Counted from the stretch's first letter, positions 46,291 through 55,912 are shown. The stretch: DNA of 64,000 nucleotides from Rhodanobacter sp. Soil772 (GCF_001428385.1 NZ_LMSK01000002.1:588704-652703), one strand, 5' to 3'. Notes: a model not told the origin generated them from the sequence alone. A program made the numbers and translations.

Positions 46291-47586
46291 ATGAAGACCA
46301 CCCTGCCCACCGCCGAACAGATCACCCTGGACTGGAACAACAACCCGCGCTGGACCGGCGTTCAGCGCAACTACTCCGCCGAGGACGTGGTGCGCTTGCG
46401 CGGCACCGTCGCGGTCGAACACTCGCTGGCCCGCCGCGGCGCCGAGCGGCTGTGGAAGTCGCTGCACCAGGAGGACTTCGTCAACGCGCTGGGCGCGCTC
46501 ACCGGCAACCAGGCGATGCAGCAGGTCAAGGCCGGCCTGCAGGCGATCTACCTGAGCGGCTGGCAGGTCGCCGCCGACGCCAACGTGGCCGGCGAGATGT
46601 ATCCCGACCAGTCGCTGTACCCGGCCAACTCGGTACCGTTGGTGGTCAAGCGGATCAACAACACCCTGCTGCGCGCCGATCAGTTGCACCACGCCGAAGG
46701 CAAGGACGATTGCGACTGGCTGGTGCCGATCGTGGCCGACGCCGAGGCCGGTTTCGGCGGCGTGCTGAACGCGTTCGAGCTGATGAAGGCGATGATCGAG
46801 GCCGGCGCCGCCGGCGTGCACTTCGAGGATCAGCTGGCCTCGGTGAAGAAGTGCGGCCACATGGGCGGCAAGGTGCTGGTGCCTACGCGTGAAGCGGTGG
46901 ACAAGTTGAACGCCGCGCGCCTCGCCGCCGACGTCGCCGGCGTGCCGACCCTGCTGGTGGCGCGCACCGACGCCGACGCCGCCGACCTGCTCACCTCCGA
47001 CATCGACGCGAACGACAAGGCCTTCATCACCGGCGAACGCACCGTCGAAGGCTTCTACCGCGTGCGCCCCGGCCTGGACCAGGCGATCAGCCGCGGCCTC
47101 GCCTACGCGCCATACGCCGACCTGATCTGGTGCGAAACCAGCAAGCCGAACCTGGACGACGCACGCCGCTTCGCCGAGGCGATCCACGCGAAATTCCCCG
47201 GCAAGATGCTGGCCTACAACTGCTCGCCCAGCTTCAACTGGAAGAAGAACCTGGACGACGCCACCATCGCCAACTTCCAGAAGGAGCTGGGTGCGATGGG
47301 CTACAAGTTCCAGTTCATCACCCTGGCCGGCTTCCACAGCCTCAACTACGGCATGTTCGACCTGGCGCACGGCTACGCGCGCCGCCAGATGAGCGCGTTC
47401 GTGGAACTGCAGGAAAAGGAATTCGCCGCCGCCGACCGCGGCTTCACCGCGGTGAAACACCAACGCGAAGTGGGCACCGGCTACTTCGATGCTGTCACCC
47501 AGGCGATCCAGCAGGGCCAGTCCTCGACCACCGCGCTGAAGGGCTCGACCGAGGAAGCGCAGTTCAGGCAGGCCTCGGCGGCGTAA
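46291..47586 (+). CDS. aceA: Isocitrate lyase
   Basis: A 431-residue enzyme cleaving isocitrate to glyoxylate and succinate. The catalytic KKCGH motif is at 186-190 with Cys188 as active base. [31 protein letters not shown] and [10 protein letters not shown] are diagnostic. ACGGAG precedes the ATG at 46291. Downstream of aceB; the two allow growth on acetate or fatty acids. It ends 21 bp from the convergent antiporter gene. Confidence 0.96.
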   Translation: MKTTLPTAEQITLDWNNNPRWTGVQRNYSAEDVVRLRGTVAVEHSLARRGAERLWKSLHQEDFVNALGALTGNQAMQQVKAGLQAIYLSGWQVAADANVAGEMYPDQSLYPANSVPLVVKRINNTLLRADQLHHAEGKDDCDWLVPIVADAEAGFGGVLNAFELMKAMIEAGAAGVHFEDQLASVKKCGHMGGKVLVPTREAVDKLNAARLAADVAGVPTLLVARTDADAADLLTSDIDANDKAFITGERTVEGFYRVRPGLDQAISRGLAYAPYADLIWCETSKPNLDDARRFAEAIHAKFPGKMLAYNCSPSFNWKKNLDDATIANFQKELGAMGYKFQFITLAGFHSLNYGMFDLAHGYARRQMSAFVELQEKEFAAADRGFTAVKHQREVGTGYFDAVTQAIQQGQSSTTALKGSTEEAQFRQASAA

Positions 47587-47607
47587 CCGCCATGCCGTTG
47601 TGCAGGA

Positions 47608-49401
47608 TCAGGCGCCGGAGGGCTGCGGCGGTACCAGCGCGATCACCGTCCAGCCCGGCTTCGGTTCCAGCTCGCGCTTGGCCGAAGCCACGCGCAACGC
47701 GCCCTTCTCCTCCACACCGAACATCAGCACGCTGTTCGAGCCGTATTGCTCGATGAAATGCGGCCAGTCGAAAGTGTTGCTGAGCCGGGTCGACTTGATC
47801 CGCCAGCCCTGTGCCAGCAGGTCGGCGAAACGGCCGTGGGTCATCTCTTCGTCGAACAATGGCGGGGCCAGCAGGCCGCCGGACAATGCCGCGCGATCGG
47901 TGTTTTCCTGCGGGGTCAGGTTGCGCAGCCGATACACTTTCTCGCGCCCGAACTCCTGCCGGTAATGCACGCAGGCCAGCGAGTTGCGCTCGCGGTGGGT
48001 GGAGACCGCCAGCAGCCGGCCGATGCCGGTGAGGTCGAGGTGGCGTTCGGCATGCGGCGAGGCCGGATTGCCGAAGAACGTGGCGAGCCCTTCCATCCGC
48101 GCCAGCCGGATGCCGTCCCAGTCGTCGTCGGCCAGCACCACGCGGAAACCGGCCTCGTCCAGCACCTTGCCGATCGCACGGGCGACCTGATCCGAGCCGA
48201 AGATCAGCACGCCGCGCGGCTCCGGCTCGGCCACCTTCAGCCAGATCGCCAGCGGCCGCGCGGTGGCGCTCTGCAGGATCACCGTGCCGATGATCAGGGT
48301 GAACACCAGCGGCACCAGCGCCTCGGCACCGGCCACGCCGAGCTGATCCAGACGCAGCGCGAACAGCGCCGACACCGACGCCGCCACGATGCCGCGCGGC
48401 GCCACCCAGCCGATCAGCGTGCGCTCGCGCCAATTCAAGCCACTGCCGAAACTCGAGAGCGCCACGGTCAGCGGCCGCACCACCAGCTGCGCGATCACGA
48501 ACAGGGCGATGCCCGCGCCCAGCATGCCGTCCGGCAGCGGCCAATGCAGCCGCGCCGCCAGCAGGATGAACAGCAGCGACACCAGCACCGTGGTGAGGCT
48601 TTCCTTGAAGTCGAGGATGTCGTCGATGTGCACGCCGCGCAGGTTGCCCAGCGCGATACCCATGATCGTCACCGCCAGCAGCCCCGACTCGTGGGTGATC
48701 GTGTTGGATACGCTGAAGGCGAACAGCACCGCAGCCAGCACGGCGTAGTTCTGCAGGTATTCGGGGATCATCTGGCGGCGCAGGAAGAACGCCATCAGCC
48801 AGGCGGACAGCGCGCCGATCACCACCCCGCAGCCGATCGTCGCCACGAAGATGCCGATGGTGTGGCCTTCCTGGCGCGACACGATCGCCTCGTAGATCAG
48901 CACCGCGAACAGCGCGCCCAACGGGTCGATCACGATGCCTTCCCAGCGCAGCGTGTTGGCGACGCGCGCGTTCGGGCGCAGGGTGCGCAGCATCGGCGCG
49001 ATCACCGTCGGCCCGGTCACGCAGGCCAGCGCGCCGAACAGCAACGCGATCGGCCAGGCCAGGCCGGCGACGAGATGCGCGGCCAGCGCCAGCAGCAGCA
49101 ACGAGGCCACCGCGCCATAACTGACCAGCCCGCGCACCGCCTTGCCGATCCCCGGCAGCTCATGAAAGCGCAGGGTCAGGCTGCCCTCGAACAGGATCAG
49201 CGCCACCGCCAGCGACACGGTCGGGAACAGCAGCCCGCCGAGCAGCTTGTCCGGATCGAGCACGCCGCTGACCGGCCCCAGCACGATGCCGGCCAGCAGC
49301 AGGAACAGGATCGCCGGCAGCTTGACCCGCCACGCCAGCCACTGCGCCAGGAAGCCGATCATCAGCATGCCGGCGAGCATCAGGCCCAGCTCGATAGTCA
49401 T
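47608..49401 (-). CDS. Cation:proton antiporter (CPA1-type with TrkA-N domain)
   Basis: A 597-residue protein. The first ~390 residues have about 12 hydrophobic helices with PAILFLLLAGIVLGP and CVTGPTVIAPMLRTLRPN (Na+/H+ exchanger core). The rest contains a Rossmann TrkA-N-type regulator, LIFGSDQVARAIGKVLDEAG. It would exchange Na+ or K+ for H+ across the inner membrane. Ion preference is not clear. It ends 21 bp from aceA on the opposite strand. Confidence 0.92.
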   Translation of the reverse strand: MTIELGLMLAGMLMIGFLAQWLAWRVKLPAILFLLLAGIVLGPVSGVLDPDKLLGGLLFPTVSLAVALILFEGSLTLRFHELPGIGKAVRGLVSYGAVASLLLLALAAHLVAGLAWPIALLFGALACVTGPTVIAPMLRTLRPNARVANTLRWEGIVIDPLGALFAVLIYEAIVSRQEGHTIGIFVATIGCGVVIGALSAWLMAFFLRRQMIPEYLQNYAVLAAVLFAFSVSNTITHESGLLAVTIMGIALGNLRGVHIDDILDFKESLTTVLVSLLFILLAARLHWPLPDGMLGAGIALFVIAQLVVRPLTVALSSFGSGLNWRERTLIGWVAPRGIVAASVSALFALRLDQLGVAGAEALVPLVFTLIIGTVILQSATARPLAIWLKVAEPEPRGVLIFGSDQVARAIGKVLDEAGFRVVLADDDWDGIRLARMEGLATFFGNPASPHAERHLDLTGIGRLLAVSTHRERNSLACVHYRQEFGREKVYRLRNLTPQENTDRAALSGGLLAPPLFDEEMTHGRFADLLAQGWRIKSTRLSNTFDWPHFIEQYGSNSVLMFGVEEKGALRVASAKRELEPKPGWTVIALVPPQPSGA

Positions 49402-49471
49402 CGCAGTCCTTGGAAGATCAGGCCGCTATCGAAACATGCACCGACGAAGACGTCCAGCCGGCAGGCGACAC

Positions 49472-50965
49472 TCAGAAGCGGCGGTATTGCAGCGCCTCGG
49501 CCAGGTGCTCGCGCTCCAGCAGCGCGGCACCGCCGTCGAGATCGGCAATCGTGCGGGCCACTCGCAGCACGCGATGGTAGGCGCGTGCGGACAGGCCCAG
49601 CCGCTCCAGTGCATGCTCGAACCAGCGCCGCTCGGCGGGGCCCAGCGCGCAGTCGCGCTCCAGCTCGCGCGTGCTGATCTCGGCATTCGGTCGCCCCGCC
49701 CGCATCAGCGATTGCCGCCGCGCCCTGAGTACGCGCGCGCGCACCGTGGCGGAATCCTCGTCGCGTTCATTGCGTGGCGTGCCCAGTTCGGCCAGCGGTA
49801 CCGGCGGCACTTCCACGCACAGGTCGATGCGATCGAGCAACGGCCCGGAGATGCGTGCGCGGTAGCGCTGGATCTGGTCCGGCGTGCACTGGCAACGCGG
49901 GTCGCCGGCGTAGCCGCACGGGCAGGGATTCATCGCCGCGATCAGCTGGAACTGGGCGGGAAAGGTCGACTGCCGCGCCGCCCGCGAAATCATGATGTGG
50001 CCCGATTCCATCGGCTCGCGCAGCACTTCCAGCACGTGCCGGCTGAACTCGGGCAGCTCGTCCAGGAACAGCACGCCGTTGTGCGCCAGCGAGATCTCGC
50101 CCGGGCGCGGATACGAACCGCCACCGACCAGCGCCACCGCCGACGCGGTGTGGTGCGGCGCGCGAAAGGGACGCCGGCGCCAGCGCGCCAGGTCGGTCAC
50201 CTGCCCGGCCACCGACAGCACGGCGCAGGTTTCCAGCGCCTCCGATTCCGACAGCGGCGGCAGGATGCCGGGCAGGCGCTCGGCCAGCATGGTCTTGCCG
50301 GTGCCCGGCGGACCCACCAGCAAGAGGTGATGGCCGCCGACGGCAGTGATCTCCAGCGCGCGCCGCGCCTGCAACTGGCCGCGCACGTCGGCCAGGTCCG
50401 GACCGTCTTCGGCGCCGCCATTGCTGGGAATGCCGACCGGCATCGACAGCTCGTGCGCGCCGCGCAGCCAGCCGCACACCTCGGCCAGGGTGTCGGCCAC
50501 CCGCACGTCCATATCCGGCACCAGCGCCGCTTCGGCGGCATTCTCGCGCGGCACCACCACGCGGCGCCCGCGGGCTCGCGCGCGCAGCAGCGCCGGCAGC
50601 ACGCCGGATACGCTGCGCAGCGAGCCGGTCAGCGCCAGCTCGCCGAGGAACTCGCAGTCGTCCAGTTTCTCGCGCGGCACCTGGCCGCTGGCGGCGAGGA
50701 TGCCCAGTGCGATCGGCAGATCGAAACGGCCGCCATCCTTCGGCAATTCGGCCGGCGCGAGGTTCACGGTGACGCGGCGACCGGGATATTCGAACGCGGT
50801 GTTCTGGATCGCCACGCGCACGCGATCGCGCGCCTCGCGCACCGCGGCCTCGGGCAGGCCGACGATATTGGTGCACGGCAAGCCGCCGGAAAGGTGTACC
50901 TCGACCATCACCTGCGGTGCGGCGATCCCTTCCTGGGCGCGGCTGAGGGTGACGGCAAGACTCAT
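49472..50965 (-). CDS. comM: ComM/YifB-family Mg-chelatase-like AAA+ ATPase
   Basis: A 497-residue AAA+ ATPase. The N-terminal LonC-like domain ends before the Walker A GPPGTGKTM. The Walker B region is FLDELPEFSRHVLEVLREP. A Cys-rich CPCGYAGDPRCQC insert follows. ComM promotes branch migration during natural transformation in Gammaproteobacteria, so this suggests competence is possible. ATG 50965 is preferred to a start at 51031 because the conserved MSLAVTLSRAQ begins there. Confidence 0.92.
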   Translation of the reverse strand: MSLAVTLSRAQEGIAAPQVMVEVHLSGGLPCTNIVGLPEAAVREARDRVRVAIQNTAFEYPGRRVTVNLAPAELPKDGGRFDLPIALGILAASGQVPREKLDDCEFLGELALTGSLRSVSGVLPALLRARARGRRVVVPRENAAEAALVPDMDVRVADTLAEVCGWLRGAHELSMPVGIPSNGGAEDGPDLADVRGQLQARRALEITAVGGHHLLLVGPPGTGKTMLAERLPGILPPLSESEALETCAVLSVAGQVTDLARWRRRPFRAPHHTASAVALVGGGSYPRPGEISLAHNGVLFLDELPEFSRHVLEVLREPMESGHIMISRAARQSTFPAQFQLIAAMNPCPCGYAGDPRCQCTPDQIQRYRARISGPLLDRIDLCVEVPPVPLAELGTPRNERDEDSATVRARVLRARRQSLMRAGRPNAEISTRELERDCALGPAERRWFEHALERLGLSARAYHRVLRVARTIADLDGGAALLEREHLAEALQYRRF

Positions 50966-51040
50966 GCGGCCGCTGATCGCTGACGCATGGAGGACGGGTC
51001 GCTGACAGAAACGAACATCGAGCGACTCCATCCAGCAGTG

Positions 51041-51096
51041 CTAATAAATAACCGCCTCCGATCGTTCTCGGGGTGAGGGTGACGGATCGGAGGCGG
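51041..51096 (-). terminator. Terminator after ubiK (minus strand)
   Basis: CCGCCTCCGATC (51052-51063) and GATCGGAGGCGG (51085-51096) are perfect 12-bp arms. Read on the minus strand the hairpin is followed by a T-rich tract (TTATTTATTAG, 51041-51051), as for a rho-independent terminator ending the ubiK transcript before comM. Confidence 0.75.
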
Positions 51097-51114
51097 CTCC
51101 CGGGAGGGCGGTTG

Positions 51115-51375
51115 TCACTGACCCGCGCGGGCAGCCACTGTGGCCTCCAGCTCGGCCACGCGTCGCTCCAATTCGTCGACCTTGGCGCGGGTACGCGCCA
51201 GTACCTGGGACTGGACTTCGAATTCTTCGCGGGTGACCAGGTCGAGGCGGCGCAGTCCCTGCGCCAGAACGTCCTGGAAGTTGGTTCGCAAATCCTGATG
51301 CGCCTGTGCCACCCCTGGCGGTACCAACGACACAAGTCGCAGGGCAATCTTGTCGATATCCTGCCTATCCATCAT
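51115..51375 (-). CDS. ubiK: Ubiquinone biosynthesis accessory factor UbiK
   Basis: An 86-residue helical protein. MDRQDIDKIALRLVSLVPP and LDLVTREEFEVQSQVLARTR match the YqiC/UbiK family. The C-terminus is a coiled coil (RAKVDELERRVAELEAT). UbiK helps aerobic ubiquinone synthesis, working with UbiJ. ATG 51375 has GAGG 8 nt upstream; ATG 51372 follows directly. Confidence 0.9.
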   Translation of the reverse strand: MMDRQDIDKIALRLVSLVPPGVAQAHQDLRTNFQDVLAQGLRRLDLVTREEFEVQSQVLARTRAKVDELERRVAELEATVAARAGQ

Positions 51376-51459
51376 GGATAGCACCTCGAACTCGTCGAGG
51401 TAAATATTAGGTGAATGGAAATCGGGTGCGCCATCGGTATGCTCCGTCAAAAACTGTAG

Positions 51460-51894
<435 letters not shown>

Positions 51895-51921
51895 GACTCG
51901 ATCAATCAGTCAGGGAGTGAC

Positions 51922-52662
51922 ATGAGCCCGCATTTCGTCCTGGTCGACTTTGAGAATGTGCAGCCAGAAAGTCTGGGGCCGCTAAAGCCCGGTACGTGCC
52001 GGATCTACATTTTCCTGGGTCAGCAGCAATCGAAGATATCACTGGAACTTACCAAGGCGCTGCAACCATTCGGCGATGACGTAAGGTACATACAGATCGT
52101 CGGCAACGGCCCCAACGCGCTCGATTTTCATATCTCTTTCTACGTTGGCCAATTGGCGGCCCTGCACCCAGACGCTCGATTTACCATCGTCTCGAAAGAT
52201 GGTGGTTTCGACCCGCTGATCAAGCACATCACGACACTGAAGATGGCATGCCGACGGGTCAAGAGCCTTGATGGTGCCGCCAAGACCACCCCAACGGCCG
52301 CGGCGCCAGTGACACCAGCGAAAAAGGCCACGAGCAAGCTCGTCATCAGCTTTACTCCGCCACATGACGCATCCTCGGCGAAGTCTCAGGGCGTTGCACA
52401 AGTCGCCACACCTCCCAAACCATCACCCAAAATCGACCCTGTACAGCAACGGGTCGATGAGACGCTTGCCCGCCTCGCCGGGATGAAGAAATCCAAACCT
52501 GCGAGCCTCAAGACCCTTCGATCCTCAATTGCATCATGGTTCACGCCCAAGCTGGCCGGGACAACACTTGAAGCCGTGATCAACCGTCTAACGCAAAAAG
52601 GTCATATCAAGCTGACCGGCAACAAAGTGAGCTATGCCCTGAAGCCCGCCGAAAAAAAGTGA
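51922..52662 (+). CDS. PIN/NYN-like domain protein with C-terminal helical domain
   Basis: A 246-residue protein. LVDFENVQPE starts the domain (acidic metal-site Asp/Glu), and ALDFHISFYVGQLAA and IVSKDGGFDPLI supply further conserved Asp residues, as in the NYN/PIN RNase-like fold. A Thr/Pro/Ala/Lys-rich linker (residues ~117-175) leads to a small helical C-terminal domain (SLKTLRSSIASWF; LTQKGHIKLTGNKVSYAL) that looks winged-helix-like. Base composition is less GC-rich than neighbours, suggesting acquisition. GGGAG precedes ATG 51922. Function is unknown; nuclease activity is inferred. Confidence 0.7.
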   Translation: MSPHFVLVDFENVQPESLGPLKPGTCRIYIFLGQQQSKISLELTKALQPFGDDVRYIQIVGNGPNALDFHISFYVGQLAALHPDARFTIVSKDGGFDPLIKHITTLKMACRRVKSLDGAAKTTPTAAAPVTPAKKATSKLVISFTPPHDASSAKSQGVAQVATPPKPSPKIDPVQQRVDETLARLAGMKKSKPASLKTLRSSIASWFTPKLAGTTLEAVINRLTQKGHIKLTGNKVSYALKPAEKK

Positions 52663-52723
52663 CGACGTGGATCCGTGTCGACAAGCCGGACGACAAGCGG
52701 CACGTAACTCATTCATAGCAAAC

Positions 52724-52739
52724 ACACAACATATCGAGT
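52724..52739. promoter_or_regulatory. NrdR box 1
   Basis: ACACAACATATCGAGT fits the 16-bp NrdR consensus (acaCwAtATaTwGtgt) at most positions. It overlaps the -35-like TTGACC (52739-52744). A second box follows with 16 bp between the boxes (32 bp start to start, about three helical turns), the spacing typical of tandem NrdR boxes. Confidence 0.8.
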
Positions 52740-52767
52740 TGACCTTGCTCGGGTCACCCGATATGTT
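52739..52767 (+). promoter_or_regulatory. Putative nrdA promoter
   Basis: TTGACC (52739-52744), a 17-bp spacer and TATGTT (52762-52767) form a sigma70-like promoter. The -10 lies inside NrdR box 2, and the -35 touches box 1, so NrdR binding would block RNA polymerase. Transcription would start near 52774, just before the riboswitch. Confidence 0.6.
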
Positions 52768-52771
52768 GTGT
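52756..52771. promoter_or_regulatory. NrdR box 2
   Basis: ACCCGATATGTTGTGT fits the NrdR consensus. The outer parts of the two boxes (ACACAACATATCG and CGATATGTTGTGT) form a perfect inverted repeat. Together they suggest NrdR-dAMP/dATP repression of nrdAB. Confidence 0.8.
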
Positions 52772-52775
52772 CCGT

Positions 52776-52965
52776 CGGTGCCCGACCAGATGCGACATCG
52801 GTCGGGCTTAAAAGGGAATCCGGTGTAACTCCGGAACTGCCCCGCAGCGGTAAAGCGGAAACGAACGTCCCCACATGCACTGGTCGTCCACGACTGGGAA
52901 GCGGGGGCAAGTAGGCGGATCGCCAGATCCCCGTCCGCAAGTCCGAAGACCTGCCGGCACACCGG
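52776..52965 (+). ncRNA. Cobalamin riboswitch
   Basis: The core elements of the adenosylcobalamin aptamer are in order: AATCCGGTGTAACTCCGG (52817-52834), GCCCCGCAGCGG (52839-52850), and the B12 box AAGTCCGAAGACCTGCCGG (52939-52957). Outer stem segments (52776-52783 and 52953-52960) are partly complementary. It lies in the nrdA leader, 137 bp before the start codon. The hairpin CGGGAC/GTCCCG (52963-52980) follows, so control of translation or read-through is plausible. Confidence 0.92.
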
Positions 52966-53102
52966 GACGAACGTGTCCCGGTGCGTAGTGACGGCCTCCG
53001 CGGGGAAGTGCGTCGTGGAGCAGGACGCCGCACGGTGCCCGGCTTGCGCGTCGCCTCCGGAATCCATCGCTATCAGGCCCTGCGCGCGGGAGCAGGCGTT
53101 TG

Positions 53103-55568
53103 ATGTCCATGCCGGAGCCACCAGCCATGCAACCCCTCGATACCACCGAACGCGAGCGCACCGTCGCGCGCGCCGACTCGTCCGCCGCCATCGGCGAAAC
53201 GCCCGCACCCGAAACCGCGTTCGCGCTGACCCCGCCGCACAGCGCGGCACAGATGCGCGTGACCAAGCGCAACGGCGGCCAGGAAACCGTCGACGTCAAC
53301 AAGATCGTGCGCGCCGTCACGCGCAGCGCCGAAGGCCTGCACGGCGTCGATCCGCTGCGCGTAGCGCTGAAGACCATCGGCGGTCTGTACGACGGCGCCA
53401 CCACCCAGGAACTCGACCAGCTTTCCATCCGCACCGCCGCCGGCCTGACCGCCGAGGAACCCGAATACGGCCAGCTCGCGGCGCGCCTGCTCGGCGCGTA
53501 CATCGACAAGGAAGTCAGTGGCCAGGAAATCCAGAGCTTCTCGCAGTCGATCGCACGCGGCGCCGAACTGGGTATCTTGAACGACCGTCTGCGCGATTTC
53601 GTCGCCGCCAACGCGCGCAAGCTCAACGACGCGATCGACCCGCTGGCCACCCGCCGCTTCGAATACTTCGGCCTGCGCACCGTGTACGACCGCTACCTGC
53701 TGCGCCACCCGCAGCAACGGCGAGTGATCGAGACGCCGCAACATTTCTTCATGCGCATCGCCTGCGCGCTGGGCGGCAACGAGATCGGCGAAACGCTGGA
53801 ACTCTACCGGCTGCTGTCGTCACTGGAATATATTGCCAGTTCACCTACGCTGTTCAACGCTGGCACCTGCCACGAACAGCTCAGCTCGTGCTACCTGCTC
53901 GACTCGCCGGTCGACTCGCTGGAGTCGATCTACGACAAGTACGCCGACGTCGCCAAGCTCAGCAAATTCGCCGGCGGCATCGGTCTGGCGTATTCGCGGG
54001 TGCGTTCGCGCGGCTCGCTGATCAAGGGCACCAACGGCCACTCGAATGGTTTGCTGCCGTGGCTGAAGACGCTGGATGCGTCGGTCGCCGCGGTGAACCA
54101 GGGCGGCAAACGCAAAGGTGCCGCATGCGTCTACCTGGAATCGTGGCACGCCGACATCGAGGATTTCCTCGAACTGCGCGACAACACCGGTGACGACGCG
54201 CGACGCGCGCACAATCTCAACATCGCGAACTGGATCCCCGACGAATTCATGCGCCGCGTCGAGAACGATGGCGAGTGGTCGCTGTTCGATCCGAAGGTCG
54301 TGCCGCATCTGGTCGACAGCTGGGGCGAGACGTTCGATGTTGCGTATCGCCAGGCCGAAGCCGACGGCCTCGCCGTGAAAACCGTGAAGGCGCGCGGGCT
54401 GTACGCGCGCATGATGCGCACGCTGGCGCAGACCGGCAACGGCTGGATGACGTTCAAGGATCGCTGCAACGCCACCAGCAACCAGACGTCCAACGCCGAC
54501 AACGTGATCCATCTGTCCAATCTGTGCACCGAGATTCTGGAAGTGAGTTCGGCGACCGAGACGGCGGTGTGCAACCTGGGCTCGGTGAACCTGGCGCGGC
54601 ACGTTGTCGACGGCGCGTTCGACTTCGACCAGCTCGCCGCCACCGTGCGCACCGCCGTGCGCCAGCTCAACCGGGTGATCGACCTCAACTATTACCCGAT
54701 CGAGACCGCGCGTACCGCCAACATGAAGTGGCGGCCAGTCGGGCTCGGCGTAATGGGCCTGCAGGATGTGTTCTTCAAGCTGCGGCTGCCGTTCGATTCG
54801 GCCGAGGCATCGGCGCTGTCCACGCGCATCGCCGAGGAAATCTATTTCCACGCGTTGTCGCAATCGTGCGAACTGGCCGAGGCCGACGGCGCACACCCCG
54901 GCTTCGCCGAAAGCCGCGCCGCGAACGGCGAGCTGCAGTTCGACCATTGGCCGAACGCCGTACCGCACGACGACGCACGCTGGGACGCCTTGCGCGAACG
55001 CATCAAGCAGCACGGCCTGCGCAACTCGCTGCTGATCGCGATCGCGCCCACCGCCACCATCGCCTCGATCGCCGGTTGCTACGAATGCATCGAGCCGCAG
55101 GTATCGAACCTGTTCAAGCGCGAGACGCTGTCCGGCGATTTCCTGCAGGTGAATCGCTATCTGGCCGACGAACTGAAGACACTGGGACTGTGGACGTCCG
55201 AAATCCGCGACGCGATCAAGCGGGCGGAAGGTTCGATCCAGGGTATCGCCGCGATCCCCGAACGCCTGCGCGCCATCTACCGCACCGTGTGGGAACTGCC
55301 GCAGAAGTCGCTGATCGACCTGGCCGCCGCGCGCGGCGCCTGGATCGACCAGAGCCAGTCGCTGAACCTGTTCATGGAAAACCCGAACATCGGCCAGTTG
55401 AGCTCGATGTACATGTACGCGTGGAAGTCCGGCATCAAGACCACGTATTACCTGCGCTCGCGGCCGGCGACGAAGATCGCCAAGACTACGGTAAGCGACC
55501 AGGTGCAGGCCAACGCAGCCGTCGTCTGCTCGCTGGAGAATCCCGAGTACTGCGAGGCCTGCCAGTAA
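53103..55568 (+). CDS. nrdA: Class Ia ribonucleoside-diphosphate reductase, alpha subunit
   Basis: An 821-residue catalytic subunit of ribonucleotide reductase that makes dNDPs for DNA synthesis. An ATP-cone follows a ~50-residue N-terminal extension. The active-site set is intact: SSCYLLD, NLCTEI, CNLGSVNL, the Tyr pair in TTYYLRS, and the C-terminal CEAC for thioredoxin reduction. GGGAG lies before ATG 53103; ATG 53253 would give the E. coli-like length (MRVTKRNGGQETV). A cobalamin riboswitch and NrdR boxes precede it. Confidence 0.96.
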   Translation: MSMPEPPAMQPLDTTERERTVARADSSAAIGETPAPETAFALTPPHSAAQMRVTKRNGGQETVDVNKIVRAVTRSAEGLHGVDPLRVALKTIGGLYDGATTQELDQLSIRTAAGLTAEEPEYGQLAARLLGAYIDKEVSGQEIQSFSQSIARGAELGILNDRLRDFVAANARKLNDAIDPLATRRFEYFGLRTVYDRYLLRHPQQRRVIETPQHFFMRIACALGGNEIGETLELYRLLSSLEYIASSPTLFNAGTCHEQLSSCYLLDSPVDSLESIYDKYADVAKLSKFAGGIGLAYSRVRSRGSLIKGTNGHSNGLLPWLKTLDASVAAVNQGGKRKGAACVYLESWHADIEDFLELRDNTGDDARRAHNLNIANWIPDEFMRRVENDGEWSLFDPKVVPHLVDSWGETFDVAYRQAEADGLAVKTVKARGLYARMMRTLAQTGNGWMTFKDRCNATSNQTSNADNVIHLSNLCTEILEVSSATETAVCNLGSVNLARHVVDGAFDFDQLAATVRTAVRQLNRVIDLNYYPIETARTANMKWRPVGLGVMGLQDVFFKLRLPFDSAEASALSTRIAEEIYFHALSQSCELAEADGAHPGFAESRAANGELQFDHWPNAVPHDDARWDALRERIKQHGLRNSLLIAIAPTATIASIAGCYECIEPQVSNLFKRETLSGDFLQVNRYLADELKTLGLWTSEIRDAIKRAEGSIQGIAAIPERLRAIYRTVWELPQKSLIDLAAARGAWIDQSQSLNLFMENPNIGQLSSMYMYAWKSGIKTTYYLRSRPATKIAKTTVSDQVQANAAVVCSLENPEYCEACQ

Positions 55569-55577
55569 CCCCACGCT

Positions 55578-55605
55578 CGTCATCCCGGCGAACGCTGGAA
55601 TGACG
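55578..55605. repeat. Palindromic repeat, family B, copy 2
   Basis: CGTCATCCCGGC (55578-55589) and GCTGGAATGACG (55594-55605) pair with two wobble mismatches around a GAAC loop. It lies at the 3' end of nrdA and borders the GIY-YIG gene on one side. Confidence 0.8.
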
Positions 55606-55615
55606 GTGTGGCGGG

Positions 55616-55912
55616 TCAGCAACAAATCTCCGCATACAGATCCCGCCAATACGGATTGGATTTCTCGATGAGCTCGATCTTCCATGCACGCTTCCACGCC
55701 TTGATCGCCTTCTCGCGAGTGACCGCGGACTCCATCGTCTCGTACAACTCGAACCAGACAAGGTCATGCACACGGTGACGTTGGGTAAAGCCCTCAACCA
55801 CGTCGTTTCGATGCTGCCAGATGCGTGCCGGCAGGTTGGAAGTAACACCGACGTACAGCGTGCCGTTGCGCTGACTGGCGAGGAGGTAGACACATGGATT
55901 TCGTTCTTGCAT
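55616..55912 (-). CDS. GIY-YIG nuclease superfamily protein
   Basis: A ~98-residue protein with PCVYLLASQRNGTLYVGVTSNLPARIWQH, the GIY-YIG core with Arg (partly quoted here in words), and a later KAIKAWKRAWKIELIEKSNP. These small UPF0213-like proteins are putative structure-specific nucleases of unknown role. ATG 55912 gives the family N-terminus MQERNPCVY; a longer form could start at 55972 inside a family B repeat. It is antisense between nrdA and nrdB and bounded by the repeats. Confidence 0.85.
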   Translation of the reverse strand: MQERNPCVYLLASQRNGTLYVGVTSNLPARIWQHRNDVVEGFTQRHRVHDLVWFELYETMESAVTREKAIKAWKRAWKIELIEKSNPYWRDLYAEICC

